Shown: piece by piece, positions 1 to 7,952 of the stretch
Layout: every line of letters begins with the position of its first letter
How positions within the stretch are numbered: the stretch's first letter is position 1
Source: Lysobacteraceae bacterium
GTDB lineage: Bacteria > Pseudomonadota > Gammaproteobacteria > Xanthomonadales > Xanthomonadaceae
Assembly: GCA_016789405.1 (NCBI GenBank)
Contig: JAEUPQ010000017.1
Coordinates: 248,001 to 312,000, forward strand
DNA length: 64,000 nt
Direction of reading: 5' to 3'
Made by a program: the position numbers and the translations under genes
The notes under the pieces: model-generated
What the model saw: the letters and a program-made list of their open reading frames with translations, nothing else
Told to the model about the DNA's origin: nothing
Database searches by the model: none

Positions 1-5
1 CCGCC

Positions 6-11
6 TACAAT
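6..11 (+). promoter_or_regulatory. candidate -10 element (TACAAT) upstream of the first GGDEF gene
   Basis: A TACAAT hexamer preceded by GCC lies 70 bases before the start of the TPR/GGDEF gene. The same hexamer occurs before glyA, ribH and secA in this window. No -35 box can be judged because the window starts here. Position and sequence fit a sigma-70 -10 box, but this is inference. Confidence 0.35.
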
Positions 12-80
12 GCGCCCCCGTCCGGTGCAGCCCTGTCGCGCTCGCCAGGACGGACCACAAATTCCGCAGGGGGCGGAACA

Positions 81-2039
81 ATGACCCGTAGCCAGGCGAC
101 CGGACGCTCGCCGCGCCCGGGCGCGGCCGTCCGGGTCACACGTTTCGATCACGCAGTACCCGCATTGACCGGCTTCACGCTGGTCGTAGCCGCCTGCATG
201 GCCCTTGCCGTGGCCGGTCGGGTCAACGCACAGCCGGTGCGCGTGCAGGGTGAGGTGCAGACCCTGCTTGCCCGGTCCGAATCCATGCATTTGAAGGACC
301 CGCAGCAAGCGCTGTCGCTTGCGCGGCGCGCAGTGCAGGTGGCGGAACGGGCCGGAGCGGACGGGCTTGTGCGCAGATCGAAGGCCGCAGTCTGCGAAGC
401 GACCGTGGACATCGATCCGCAGGCGGCGCTGCCGCTGTCCGAAGACGGCGAGCAGGCATCGCGCGCGGCCGAGGACTTGTCGGCGCTGGCACGGTTCCTG
501 GGTTGCCGGGGCTATGCGCTCGAACAGCTGGGCAAGCGCCACGAAGCGGCGCTGGTCCACGAAAGCGCGGTGTCCGTTGCGGAGAGGACGACCGACCGGG
601 CGGCGCTGGCCGATGCCCTGGCGATGCGTGGCGAAAGCCGTCATTACCACGGCCGCTACGACCTCGCGATCGCCGATCTGAATCGCGCCTATGCCCTGGA
701 TCTTGCGCTGGGGCGGAAGGATGGCCAGCAGTACGCGCTCAATGCCATCGCCAATGTCTACAGCGATGGCAACGTGGCCGAATTCGACAAGGCCATCGCG
801 TATTACCGGCAGTTGCTCAAGGACAACGAAGCGGCCGGACTGCGCAGCGAGGTCGCGACGATGCTGTTCAACATCGCCAGCGCGAACCTGCAGAAGGGGC
901 GCCTGGACGAGGCGCTCGCCGACTTCCGGCGCGCCATGGCGATCGATCTCGAACTCGGCAATTCGATCGGCGTCGCCGAAAGCGAACGCTCGATCGGCGC
1001 CGTGCTGGCGAAGCAGGGGCATGGGGACGAAGCGCTGCCGCTGATGGACAGCGCGCTTGCGCGCTTCGAGGCTGCGGGCAACGACGAAAACGCCGCGCGC
1101 GTCCGCATCTCGCGCGCGCGCGTCCTGCGCATGATCGGGCGCCATCGCGAAGCGCTGGCGGACCTGGCCTTGGCCGAGCGGCATTTCCAGGATCGACACA
1201 ATCCGCGGCTGCTTGCCCAGGTCTACGAGGTCCAGGCCGACATCCATGCCGGGGCCGGCGAGTGGCGCAAGGCTTACGACGCGCTCAAGGCGTATCGGAC
1301 AACCCAGGAGTTGCTGGAGGCGCGTGCGCGGGAAGAACAGGGCTCACGGCTGCGCGTGCAGTTCGATACGGCGAAGAAGGAGCAGGAGAACCGTGAATTG
1401 CTGATCGAGAACGCGCATCGGGGCGAAGCGCTGCGCAGTGCCGAGAACATGCGTTCGCTGCAACGACTGACCATCCTGCTGGGCACCGCGCTGGTGGTGC
1501 TGCTCGCCGCGATGGCCGTGCTGCAGGTTCGCCGCGGACATCACCTGCGCAGACTTGCGATGACCGACGAGCTGACCGGCATGCCGAACCGGCGCAGCAT
1601 CCTGGAGTACCTGGAGCGCGAGATCGCCGGTCTCCGTGATGGGCGAGCGATGTCGGTGATCACGTTCGACGTCGACCATTTCAAGCGGATCAACGACATC
1701 CATGGCCACCATGGCGGCGATCGTGTGCTGCGATCGATCGCCGGGATCATCGGCACCGCGCTTCCGGCGTCGGCGCGCCTGGGTCGCATGGGCGGCGAGG
1801 AGTTCCTGATCGTGCTGCCTGCGAGCGGTGGCGACGCCGCCTTCACGCTGGCCGAGCGGCTGCGCGCGCGCGTGGGCGACGCCAGTTTCGAAGGCTTCAC
1901 TGCCGACGAGCGCGTGACCATCAGCCTTGGGGTCAGCGAGGGCGTGCCGGGCGACGACGTCGAAATCCTGCTGCGCCGCGCGGATGCCGCGCTGTATCGC
2001 GCGAAAGGCGAAGGACGGGATCGCGTGGTGCGCGGCTGA
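81..2039 (+). CDS. TPR-repeat diguanylate cyclase (GGDEF), membrane-anchored
   Basis: A 652-residue protein predicted to make cyclic di-GMP from two GTP. A hydrophobic segment at about 28-50 acts as signal or anchor. TPR-like helical repeats fill about 55-420 and should lie in the periplasm. A coiled stretch and a second membrane segment (about 466-486) precede a C-terminal GGDEF domain. That domain carries TDELTG at 495-500 and the signature GGEEF at 571-575. The allosteric I-site RxxD expected five residues before GGEEF reads PASA, so product inhibition at that site is probably absent. The ATG follows a GGGGGCGGA Shine-Dalgarno-like stretch. It stands alone, ahead of polysaccharide genes that c-di-GMP could control. 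A second protein of the same architecture lies at 34344-36200. Confidence 0.9.
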   Translation: MTRSQATGRSPRPGAAVRVTRFDHAVPALTGFTLVVAACMALAVAGRVNAQPVRVQGEVQTLLARSESMHLKDPQQALSLARRAVQVAERAGADGLVRRSKAAVCEATVDIDPQAALPLSEDGEQASRAAEDLSALARFLGCRGYALEQLGKRHEAALVHESAVSVAERTTDRAALADALAMRGESRHYHGRYDLAIADLNRAYALDLALGRKDGQQYALNAIANVYSDGNVAEFDKAIAYYRQLLKDNEAAGLRSEVATMLFNIASANLQKGRLDEALADFRRAMAIDLELGNSIGVAESERSIGAVLAKQGHGDEALPLMDSALARFEAAGNDENAARVRISRARVLRMIGRHREALADLALAERHFQDRHNPRLLAQVYEVQADIHAGAGEWRKAYDALKAYRTTQELLEARAREEQGSRLRVQFDTAKKEQENRELLIENAHRGEALRSAENMRSLQRLTILLGTALVVLLAAMAVLQVRRGHHLRRLAMTDELTGMPNRRSILEYLEREIAGLRDGRAMSVITFDVDHFKRINDIHGHHGGDRVLRSIAGIIGTALPASARLGRMGGEEFLIVLPASGGDAAFTLAERLRARVGDASFEGFTADERVTISLGVSEGVPGDDVEILLRRADAALYRAKGEGRDRVVRG

Positions 2040-2406
2040 GCGAACCCGGCACGTTGATCGATATTCGGCCACGCATGTTGCATATATTCAACGATCCGGG
2101 ACGGGCGACCGAGATCACGCTTGGAAACGTGCCCTCATCACTATTTGGTATCAGTATCCGAGCGTTCATGGCTTGAATCCCTGACCGGGTTCCGGAAAAT
2201 GTGACGTTATTCAAGGGGACACCGGGCAAAGGATCCGCAGTCCACGCCGCCAGGCGGGGCGCATTGGTCCGGTGAAGCGGGTGAGGTCGGCACAGGGGGC
2301 AAGTGCGGGACAGCCTGGTCATTCCGGCGCGGCAGGCGCACGGGATGCGGGCGTCTTTTTGCACTTCGGTGGCGGCATCGCCGAGTTGGGCAACATCGGG
2401 GGATGC
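2040..2406. other. intergenic region before the sugar transferase
   Basis: No convincing gene was found in these 367 bases. The first part (about 2050-2215) is markedly AT-richer than its surroundings and includes TATATT at about 2092, so it probably carries the promoter of the following polysaccharide gene. The open frame of the sugar transferase extends back to 2272. However, a GGGGGA ribosome site at 2398-2403 and the family's usual length favour GTG 2407. Confidence 0.5.
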
Positions 2407-3801
2407 GTGAGGACGGTTCGATCCAGTCGCAGGAAAGTTGCGATTCGCGCCCTTTGGGCGGTCGAGTTGGGCGTATTGATGTTGGCGGTCATGTTGGCTG
2501 CGCGCCTGAGATTCCATGCCGACCCGATCGGGTTGGCGCACTTCGTCGAAGGCATCGCCCTGCGCGCGATGCTCGTGTCGCTCAGCATCACCGGTGCGAT
2601 GCTCGCATTCGGGCTGTACCAGTCCTACGTGCGCCACAGCCTGCTGGACCTCGTCCTGCGCGTCCTGCTGTCGTTCGCGCTCGGCGGCGTGGCATTGCTG
2701 GTGGTCTATTACGCAGTGCCGGCGACCTACATCGGCCGGGGCGTGCTCGCCATCGCGCTGGGCATGGGCATGTCCGCGATCTTCGTGGTGCGCTGGGTCG
2801 TGGCGCACCTGTCCAGCGCGCAAGCCCTGAAGAAACGCGTCCTGATCTACGGCGCCGGCAACAACGCGAACCTGATCAACACCCGCCTGCGTCGCAAGAG
2901 CGACCGCCAATCGTTCAACGTCCTCGGCTTCGTGCCCGCGCCCGACCAGCCGGTCGTGGTCGACGACGACATGCTCATCCGCACCGACGAGCCGCTGTGC
3001 GCGCTCTCGGACCGGCTCAACGTCGACGAAATCGTGATCGCGCCCGACGAACGCCGCGGCGGCATGCCGATGGCGCAGATGCTGACCTGCGTGCAACTCG
3101 GCGTGAAGGTCACCGACCTGTCGACGTTCTTCGAACGCGAGGCGGGCATGGTCCAGCTCAACATCGTCGACCCGTCCTGGCTGGTGTTCTCCGGCGGCTT
3201 CGACTACTCCACGCCGCGTCGACTGACCAAGCGGTTCTTCGATCTGCTCGCGGCCGGTGCGCTGCTGCTGATCGCCTGGCCGGCCATGCTGTTGACCGCG
3301 CTGGCGGTACGGCTCGAATCCAAGGGGCCGGTGATCTATCGCCAGGTGCGCGTCGGTGAGCACGGCCGGCATTTCGAGATGATCAAGTTCCGCAGCATGC
3401 GCGTCGACGCGGAAGGCGATGGCGTCGCGCGCTGGGCCACGCAGAACGACGACCGCAGCACGCGCGTCGGCAAGTTCATCCGCAAGACGCGGCTGGACGA
3501 GCTGCCGCAGCTGTTCCTGGTGCTGAAAGGCGAGATGAGCTTCGTCGGTCCGCGCCCGGAACGTCCGCAGTTCGTCGAGATGCTGGCCAACGAGATCCGC
3601 TACTACGACGTCCGCCATTCGGTGAAGCCGGGCCTCACCGGCTGGGCGCAGTTGCGCTATCCCTATGGCGCATCGGTGCGCGACGCGAACGAGAAGCTGA
3701 AGTTCGACCTGTTCTACGTCAAGAACCACGGCCTGGTCTTCGATCTGATGATCATGCTGCAGACCGTGGAAGTGGTGCTGTTCGGGCGCGGCGCGCGCTG
3801 A
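2407..3801 (+). CDS. polyprenyl sugar-phosphate transferase, XrtA/PEP-CTERM-type (exopolysaccharide initiating enzyme)
   Basis: A 464-residue membrane enzyme that should transfer a sugar phosphate from a nucleotide sugar to undecaprenyl phosphate, the first step of exopolysaccharide repeat-unit synthesis. Four hydrophobic segments (about 17-130) precede a nucleotide-binding-like region with VLIYGAG (145-151). A further membrane helix at about 278-300 leads into the catalytic sugar-transferase domain. Diagnostic motifs are KTRLDELPQ (360-368), FVGPRPERP (379-387) and KPGLTGWAQ (407-415). The middle segment (VDEIVIAPDERRGG, VTDLSTFFERE) closely resembles the TIGR03013 subfamily linked to exosortase A systems. 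That assignment is from memory of the family pattern. GTG 2407 was chosen for its nearby ribosome site. The gene ends convergently with the GT2 gene. Confidence 0.88.
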   Translation: MRTVRSSRRKVAIRALWAVELGVLMLAVMLAARLRFHADPIGLAHFVEGIALRAMLVSLSITGAMLAFGLYQSYVRHSLLDLVLRVLLSFALGGVALLVVYYAVPATYIGRGVLAIALGMGMSAIFVVRWVVAHLSSAQALKKRVLIYGAGNNANLINTRLRRKSDRQSFNVLGFVPAPDQPVVVDDDMLIRTDEPLCALSDRLNVDEIVIAPDERRGGMPMAQMLTCVQLGVKVTDLSTFFEREAGMVQLNIVDPSWLVFSGGFDYSTPRRLTKRFFDLLAAGALLLIAWPAMLLTALAVRLESKGPVIYRQVRVGEHGRHFEMIKFRSMRVDAEGDGVARWATQNDDRSTRVGKFIRKTRLDELPQLFLVLKGEMSFVGPRPERPQFVEMLANEIRYYDVRHSVKPGLTGWAQLRYPYGASVRDANEKLKFDLFYVKNHGLVFDLMIMLQTVEVVLFGRGAR

Positions 3802-3856
3802 GCGCGTCGCAAGCCTGGGCCGAGTGAGATGTCGCGCGGCTCGACTGCGGGATCGA

Positions 3857-4786
3857 TCAGCTGCGGCGCAAGGCGCTGTGCACCAGGCGTCGGGCCGCGA
3901 ATGGCACCAGTTCGCGCACCATGCGTCGCGATTCGGCCATCGTGGCGTGCGCGCGAGCGGCGCGCCACAGCCTCAGTGCGTCGCGCCAGCGCTTGCGGAT
4001 CAGCATCCCGCGCGCATTGCGGGCATAGGTCACTGCGAGGGCTTCTCGACGAATGTCCTCGTCGACACTGCCGGCGGCATCGGCCACCGCGCGCTCGACC
4101 ACTTTCACGTAGTCGTCGTAGGTCGACGCTTCGGCGGACAGGCCGGTGTCCTGGCCGCGCAGCGCGTCCACGAGCGAGGCTTCGACCACGCCGATCTTCC
4201 AGCGGCGCGCGACGCGCAGGTGGAAGTCGATGTCCTCGGCGGTGCGCAGCGAAACGTCGAAGCCGCCGCAGCTTTCGAACACTTCGCGCCTGAACATCGC
4301 CGAGGCCGGGACCAGCGACGGATTGAGCAGCAGCCAGCGCAGGGCCCAGCCGTCCTCGGGCAGCACCTCGCGACGCACGAACACGTCGTACACATGGCCG
4401 GCATCGTCCACGCGCACGACGTCGCACAGGACCAGGCCGAAATCCGGGTGCGCATCGAGCCATTCGACCTGCAGCCCCGTCTTCTCCGGTCGCCACAGGT
4501 CGTCGCTGTCGAGCAGGGCGAAATAGCGGCCCGTCGCGATCGACATCCCGGTGTTTCGTGCCGCGGAGACGCCTGCGTTGGGTTGCCAGTGGTAGCGGAT
4601 GCGGTCCCCGTACCGGGCCTCGAGCGCTTCGCCGGTGCCGTCGGTGGAGCCGTCGTCGACGACGACGATTTCGTCCACGGGATGCGCCTGCGCCAGCACC
4701 GAATCGATGGCGCGCTGCACCAGCTCGCGCCGGTTGTATGTCGGTATAATCGCCGAGACTCCGGCGGAAATTTCGGTCGCGCGCAT
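3857..4786 (-). CDS. family 2 glycosyltransferase
   Basis: A 309-residue cytosolic GT-A glycosyltransferase, likely adding a sugar to the lipid-linked polysaccharide repeat. It begins with VSAIIPTYNRREL (about 10-22), has VVVDDGSTDGTG (41-52) for nucleotide-sugar binding, and LLDSDDLW (91-98) as the metal-binding DxD-type motif. A TAEDIDFHLR stretch near 200 provides the likely catalytic acid. The start was chosen ten residues before the first beta strand, as is usual in the family. That ATG overlaps the ATG of the divergent deacetylase within one CATG. A longer frame back to 4903 exists but would add 39 residues antisense to the deacetylase. The acceptor and donor sugar cannot be told from sequence. 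Confidence 0.85.
   Translation of the reverse strand: MRATEISAGVSAIIPTYNRRELVQRAIDSVLAQAHPVDEIVVVDDGSTDGTGEALEARYGDRIRYHWQPNAGVSAARNTGMSIATGRYFALLDSDDLWRPEKTGLQVEWLDAHPDFGLVLCDVVRVDDAGHVYDVFVRREVLPEDGWALRWLLLNPSLVPASAMFRREVFESCGGFDVSLRTAEDIDFHLRVARRWKIGVVEASLVDALRGQDTGLSAEASTYDDYVKVVERAVADAAGSVDEDIRREALAVTYARNARGMLIRKRWRDALRLWRAARAHATMAESRRMVRELVPFAARRLVHSALRRS
4745..4750 (+). promoter_or_regulatory. candidate -10 box (TATAAT) of the deacetylase gene
   Basis: A perfect TATAAT lies 35 bases before the deacetylase ATG, inside the coding start of the opposite GT2 gene, where it encodes part of the conserved IIPT strand. No good -35 is visible 17 bases upstream. It could be a promoter or simply codon-driven sequence. 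Confidence 0.35.
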
Positions 4787-5825
4787 GCTCAGGGAATTCG
4801 CCAGAAAATTCGTGTTTGCCAGCCTGTATGCCAGCGGAGCGCTGGGCCTGTACCACCGCCTGCGCAATGCCGATAGTCTAACGGTGGTGATGTTCCACCG
4901 CACCTTGCGTCCCAGCGATCCGCGCTGGTCGACCTGCGACCCCGACTACACGCTGCCCGAATCGCTGTTCGTCGCGTCGCTGGGTTTCTTCGCGAGGCAC
5001 TATCGCGTGGTTTCGCTGGACCAGGTCCTGGAGGCGCGCCGCGATGGCACGCGCCTGCCGCCGCGTGCCCTGCTGATCACCTTCGACGATGGCTGGCTGG
5101 ACAATGTCGATTACGCATTGCCCGCCCTGCAGCGGTCAGGGTTGCCCGCGGTGATGTTTGTCGCGGCCGACGCCGTCGGTGCGGGGCAGCCGTTCTGGCA
5201 GGAGCGCATGATCGCCGCGTTGCGCGCGGGCCGGCTGAGTGTCGATGCCCTGTCCGATACGGTCGCGGCGCACGGTGGGGAACGCCCGCAACGCGAAGGC
5301 ATCGCAGGCTTGCGCGAGATGATCGCTGCGATCGAGCGCATGCCGACGGAAACCCGGCGCGCCGTGGTCCAGGCGCATGTCTCTTCGCTCGACGATGGCC
5401 TGCAGCACATGGTCGACGTGGCCGACCTGCATCGCCTGCGCGCGGGAGGCGTCGAACTGGGCCTGCATGGCAAGAGCCATGTCGCGATGAAGCGTGCGGA
5501 CGATCTGGAAGCCGAACTCGGTGGCGCGCGCGAGGCGATGGCGAACATGCTCGGCCTGCCCGAAGGGCTCGCATCGACGCCTTGCGCGACGATGTCCTTT
5601 CCGCATGGTTCGTTCGACGATGCGATCGCCGCGCGCGCCCGCGAGTCCGGCTATGAGCTGCTTTTCACGAGCGTGCCGGTGCTCAATCGCGTCGGCACGC
5701 AGCCGTCCTGGCTGCTCGGACGCACCGGCTACGAGACCGACACGGTTGCCGATGCCGACGGCCGATTCCGTCCTGAACGCCTTGCCTGGTACCTGTTCCG
5801 TCGCGAGGCACGGCGGCTCGCCTGA
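4785..5825 (+). CDS. polysaccharide deacetylase (NodB homology, CE4)
   Basis: A 346-residue enzyme expected to remove N-acetyl (or related) groups from a polysaccharide or its lipid-linked precursor. It carries the NodB motif TFDDGW at 99-104, whose two aspartates serve as catalytic base and metal ligand. The metal-binding HGKSH at 228-232 supplies two histidines, and SFPHGSFDD further on matches a later family motif. The N-terminal 30 residues are basic and hydrophobic without a clear signal peptide, so a cytosolic or membrane-associated site is likely. The start codon overlaps that of the GT2 gene on the other strand. The gene ends convergently with the GNAT gene, 31 bases away. The neighbours suggest exopolysaccharide tailoring. 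Confidence 0.87.
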   Translation: MLREFARKFVFASLYASGALGLYHRLRNADSLTVVMFHRTLRPSDPRWSTCDPDYTLPESLFVASLGFFARHYRVVSLDQVLEARRDGTRLPPRALLITFDDGWLDNVDYALPALQRSGLPAVMFVAADAVGAGQPFWQERMIAALRAGRLSVDALSDTVAAHGGERPQREGIAGLREMIAAIERMPTETRRAVVQAHVSSLDDGLQHMVDVADLHRLRAGGVELGLHGKSHVAMKRADDLEAELGGAREAMANMLGLPEGLASTPCATMSFPHGSFDDAIAARARESGYELLFTSVPVLNRVGTQPSWLLGRTGYETDTVADADGRFRPERLAWYLFRREARRLA

Positions 5826-5856
5826 TACCCGCGCACTGGCGGCGCGGTGCCCGGAG

Positions 5857-6951
5857 TCACTCGTCCTCGTCGGCCGACACCAGGTGAAGGTCGGCGTCTC
5901 CCTCTGCGCCCGCATTGAAATCCGTACCGAACACCGGGCGCTGTCCGCGCGCTTCGAAACCCAGGTCGCGCCAGGGCTGCAGGCGCGCCGCATTGGTCGC
6001 GAGTTCGACGGAAACCACCGAGAAACCGGCTTTCCTCGCGGCACGCAGCAGCGACAGCACGATGGCGGGCGACGGCGTCGCACCGCCGTCGCGGGTCCAT
6101 GCATCGTGCACGTGAAGCGTGTGCGCGTCGGCGCGCGTGGCGAACCAGGCGGCGTCGCCGCGTGCGTCGCGCAGCAACAAGTGACGGAATGGCGGCAGCG
6201 ATGCGTCGACCGGCGCATCGTCGAAACGCCAGCGCAGATGCGCCGCATCGCGCACGGCGGTCAGCGCGGACGGCTTCGGCGATGCGGACCATAGGGCATC
6301 GATGTCGGGTGCGCGATCGTGCCAGTGTGCATGCAGTGCGCTGCCGCCGACACGCCATCGATCACGCAGTCCCGTGCCGATATCGAAGAACGCACCTGCG
6401 ACCGCTGCGAGCGGCGCGGGCAGCCTGGTTGCGCGACGCTGCACGTAGAGCGCATGGCGCACGACGCGGGCATGGCGCACCATGTCGCCGAGCTTGCGAT
6501 AGCCGATGCGCTTGAACACGGGCGCGGCCTTCGGATTCGGAAACCCGTACAACTGGTCGAGTTCGCGCTTTCCGGCGGCGAACAGGCCTTGCTGCAGGAT
6601 CAATGCAGGCCCGAGCGTGCGATGCTCGGGCGTGACCGCCAGATCGACGAGCACGCCGGCGCGGATTTCGAGGCCGTCGCGGAGCATGCGACGTCGCCCT
6701 GCGGAGCAGGCGCCCACGGGCGCGGCGGCGCCCGCATGCGCGAGCAACTGCATCACCGGGGCGCCGGCGGGTGCGCGCAGGTAGAACCAGTCGTACTTCG
6801 CGGCCATGCGCGCGTCCTGGCCGAGATTGCCCTGCCAGACCGCGAGGACGGCATCGCGATCGCGCGCGGCGTCGCCGTCGCGCGCCGCGTACGCGGGCGG
6901 CGATGCCTGCGCCGCGCTCGCCTGCTGGGCCTGTGGCTCGGGCGCGCTCAC
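5857..6951 (-). CDS. GNAT-family N-acyltransferase
   Basis: A 364-residue protein with a GNAT-like fold. The segment from about 60 to 165 (ending in LYGFPNPKAAPVFKRIGY) resembles the acyl-CoA binding and acceptor region of this family. The second half carries a repeat of the same type of fold (about 240-350). The substrate is unknown. It is the last gene of a four-gene unit (acyl carrier protein, AMP-forming ligase, NadE-like enzyme, this gene). Its GTG start lies two bases after the NadE-like stop codon, so it is almost surely cotranscribed. It may use an acyl group from the carrier protein or acyl-CoA to decorate an amino sugar, which is inference from context. Confidence 0.75.
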   Translation of the reverse strand: MSAPEPQAQQASAAQASPPAYAARDGDAARDRDAVLAVWQGNLGQDARMAAKYDWFYLRAPAGAPVMQLLAHAGAAAPVGACSAGRRRMLRDGLEIRAGVLVDLAVTPEHRTLGPALILQQGLFAAGKRELDQLYGFPNPKAAPVFKRIGYRKLGDMVRHARVVRHALYVQRRATRLPAPLAAVAGAFFDIGTGLRDRWRVGGSALHAHWHDRAPDIDALWSASPKPSALTAVRDAAHLRWRFDDAPVDASLPPFRHLLLRDARGDAAWFATRADAHTLHVHDAWTRDGGATPSPAIVLSLLRAARKAGFSVVSVELATNAARLQPWRDLGFEARGQRPVFGTDFNAGAEGDADLHLVSADEDE

Positions 6952-6953
6952 GG

Positions 6954-7952
6954 TCAGTCGTGCAGTTCGGGCACGTCCACCGCGAGCACCGGCGGCAGGT
7001 GCAGGTACTGCGTGGTGCGGCGCTTGTTGCGGATGTCGTCGTAGATCGCGTTCGCCTGCGTTTCGTCGATGCCGAGCACGCGTGCGACTTCCGAGGCCGG
7101 GTAGCCGTGGTTGAGCGCGTACAACGCGAGGTCCATCTGCCGATAGGGCAGGGCGAAGTAGAACTCGTCCTGGCCCTGCGCCAGGCTGTAGGTATCGGTG
7201 GTCGGCACGGCCGCGCAGACGCGCTCCGGCAGGCCGAGGAACCGCGCCATGCCATAGACCTGCGACTTGTACAGGTGCGCGATCGGCTTGACGTCTGCGG
7301 AGCCGTCGCCGTTCTTCACGAAGAAACCCTGATCGTATTCCAGCCGGTTCGGCGTGCCGACGACACCATAGTTCAGGCGGTCGGCGTGGAAATACTCCAG
7401 CGTCTTGCGGATGCGCTGCTTGAAGTTGGTGGCGGCGACGATGGTCAGGTAGTCGGCCAGCGCGAGGTCGCGGTCGTGCGGCGTGCCGTCGGGCGCTTCG
7501 GCGATGAGGCGGAAGCGATTGAAGCGGCCCTGCAGGCCGCCGTCGATGACGATCTTGAACTTCCAGCCGTCGCCGTACTCGGGAAGGGTGTTGCGCACGG
7601 CGGCATCGCGTGCGCGATAGCAGCCGATGGCGTCCAGCGCGGGCGCGATGTCGACGGTCTCGGTGCGGATGCCGAGGTGCTGGGCGAGGATCGTCGCGCG
7701 TGCGGCGCTGTCGTCGGACGAGTCGCGCTCCGGGAGGATCAGCCCGAAGACGCGTTCCGGCCCCAGCGCGCGCACGGCGAGGGAGACGCTGGCGGAGCTG
7801 TCGATGCCGCCGGAGATCGCGACCACCAGGCCGCGCCGATGCAGCTGGCGCGCGGTGATCTCGCGCAGGCGTGCGGCGATGCGATCGGCTTCGGTGGCGT
7901 AGTCGAGGTCGAGGACGTTCCAGTCCAGTGGCGCGTGTGCGGTGGCGTTCAT
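6954..7952 (-). CDS. NadE-like ATP-pyrophosphatase amidotransferase in a polysaccharide cluster
   Basis: A 332-residue protein of the ammonia-dependent NAD synthetase family, without the nitrilase glutaminase domain. The PP-loop SGGIDSS is at 47-53. GTPNRLE (199-205), GFFVKNGDG (209-217) and PIAHLYKSQV (223-232) match the archaeal-type NadE active site. Between residues about 120 and 170 it has an extra segment containing WKFKIVIDGGLQGRFNRF, which ordinary NadE lacks. Its ATG overlaps the ligase stop codon (ATGA) and the GNAT gene follows after two bases. True NAD synthesis is possible, but the location suggests amidation of a carboxyl group on a sugar or carrier-bound acid. The function is inferred only. 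Confidence 0.8.
   Translation of the reverse strand: MNATAHAPLDWNVLDLDYATEADRIAARLREITARQLHRRGLVVAISGGIDSSASVSLAVRALGPERVFGLILPERDSSDDSAARATILAQHLGIRTETVDIAPALDAIGCYRARDAAVRNTLPEYGDGWKFKIVIDGGLQGRFNRFRLIAEAPDGTPHDRDLALADYLTIVAATNFKQRIRKTLEYFHADRLNYGVVGTPNRLEYDQGFFVKNGDGSADVKPIAHLYKSQVYGMARFLGLPERVCAAVPTTDTYSLAQGQDEFYFALPYRQMDLALYALNHGYPASEVARVLGIDETQANAIYDDIRNKRRTTQYLHLPPVLAVDVPELHD

Noticed and set aside
2272-2406. Longer N terminus of the sugar transferase from GTG 2272
   Set aside because: The extra 45 residues are low-complexity and unlike the family start, and a GGGGGA ribosome site supports GTG 2407.
1933-3729. Long reverse-strand frame of about 600 codons opposite the sugar transferase
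   Set aside because: It is His/Arg/Asp-rich antisense reading typical of GC-rich DNA, and the forward frame has unmistakable sugar-transferase motifs.
4787-4903. GT2 start at 4903
   Set aside because: It would add 39 residues without family similarity, fully antisense to the deacetylase gene.
5077-5574. Reverse-strand frames inside the deacetylase gene
   Set aside because: They are Arg/Ala/Pro-rich shadows with no motif, and the deacetylase frame has the NodB residues.
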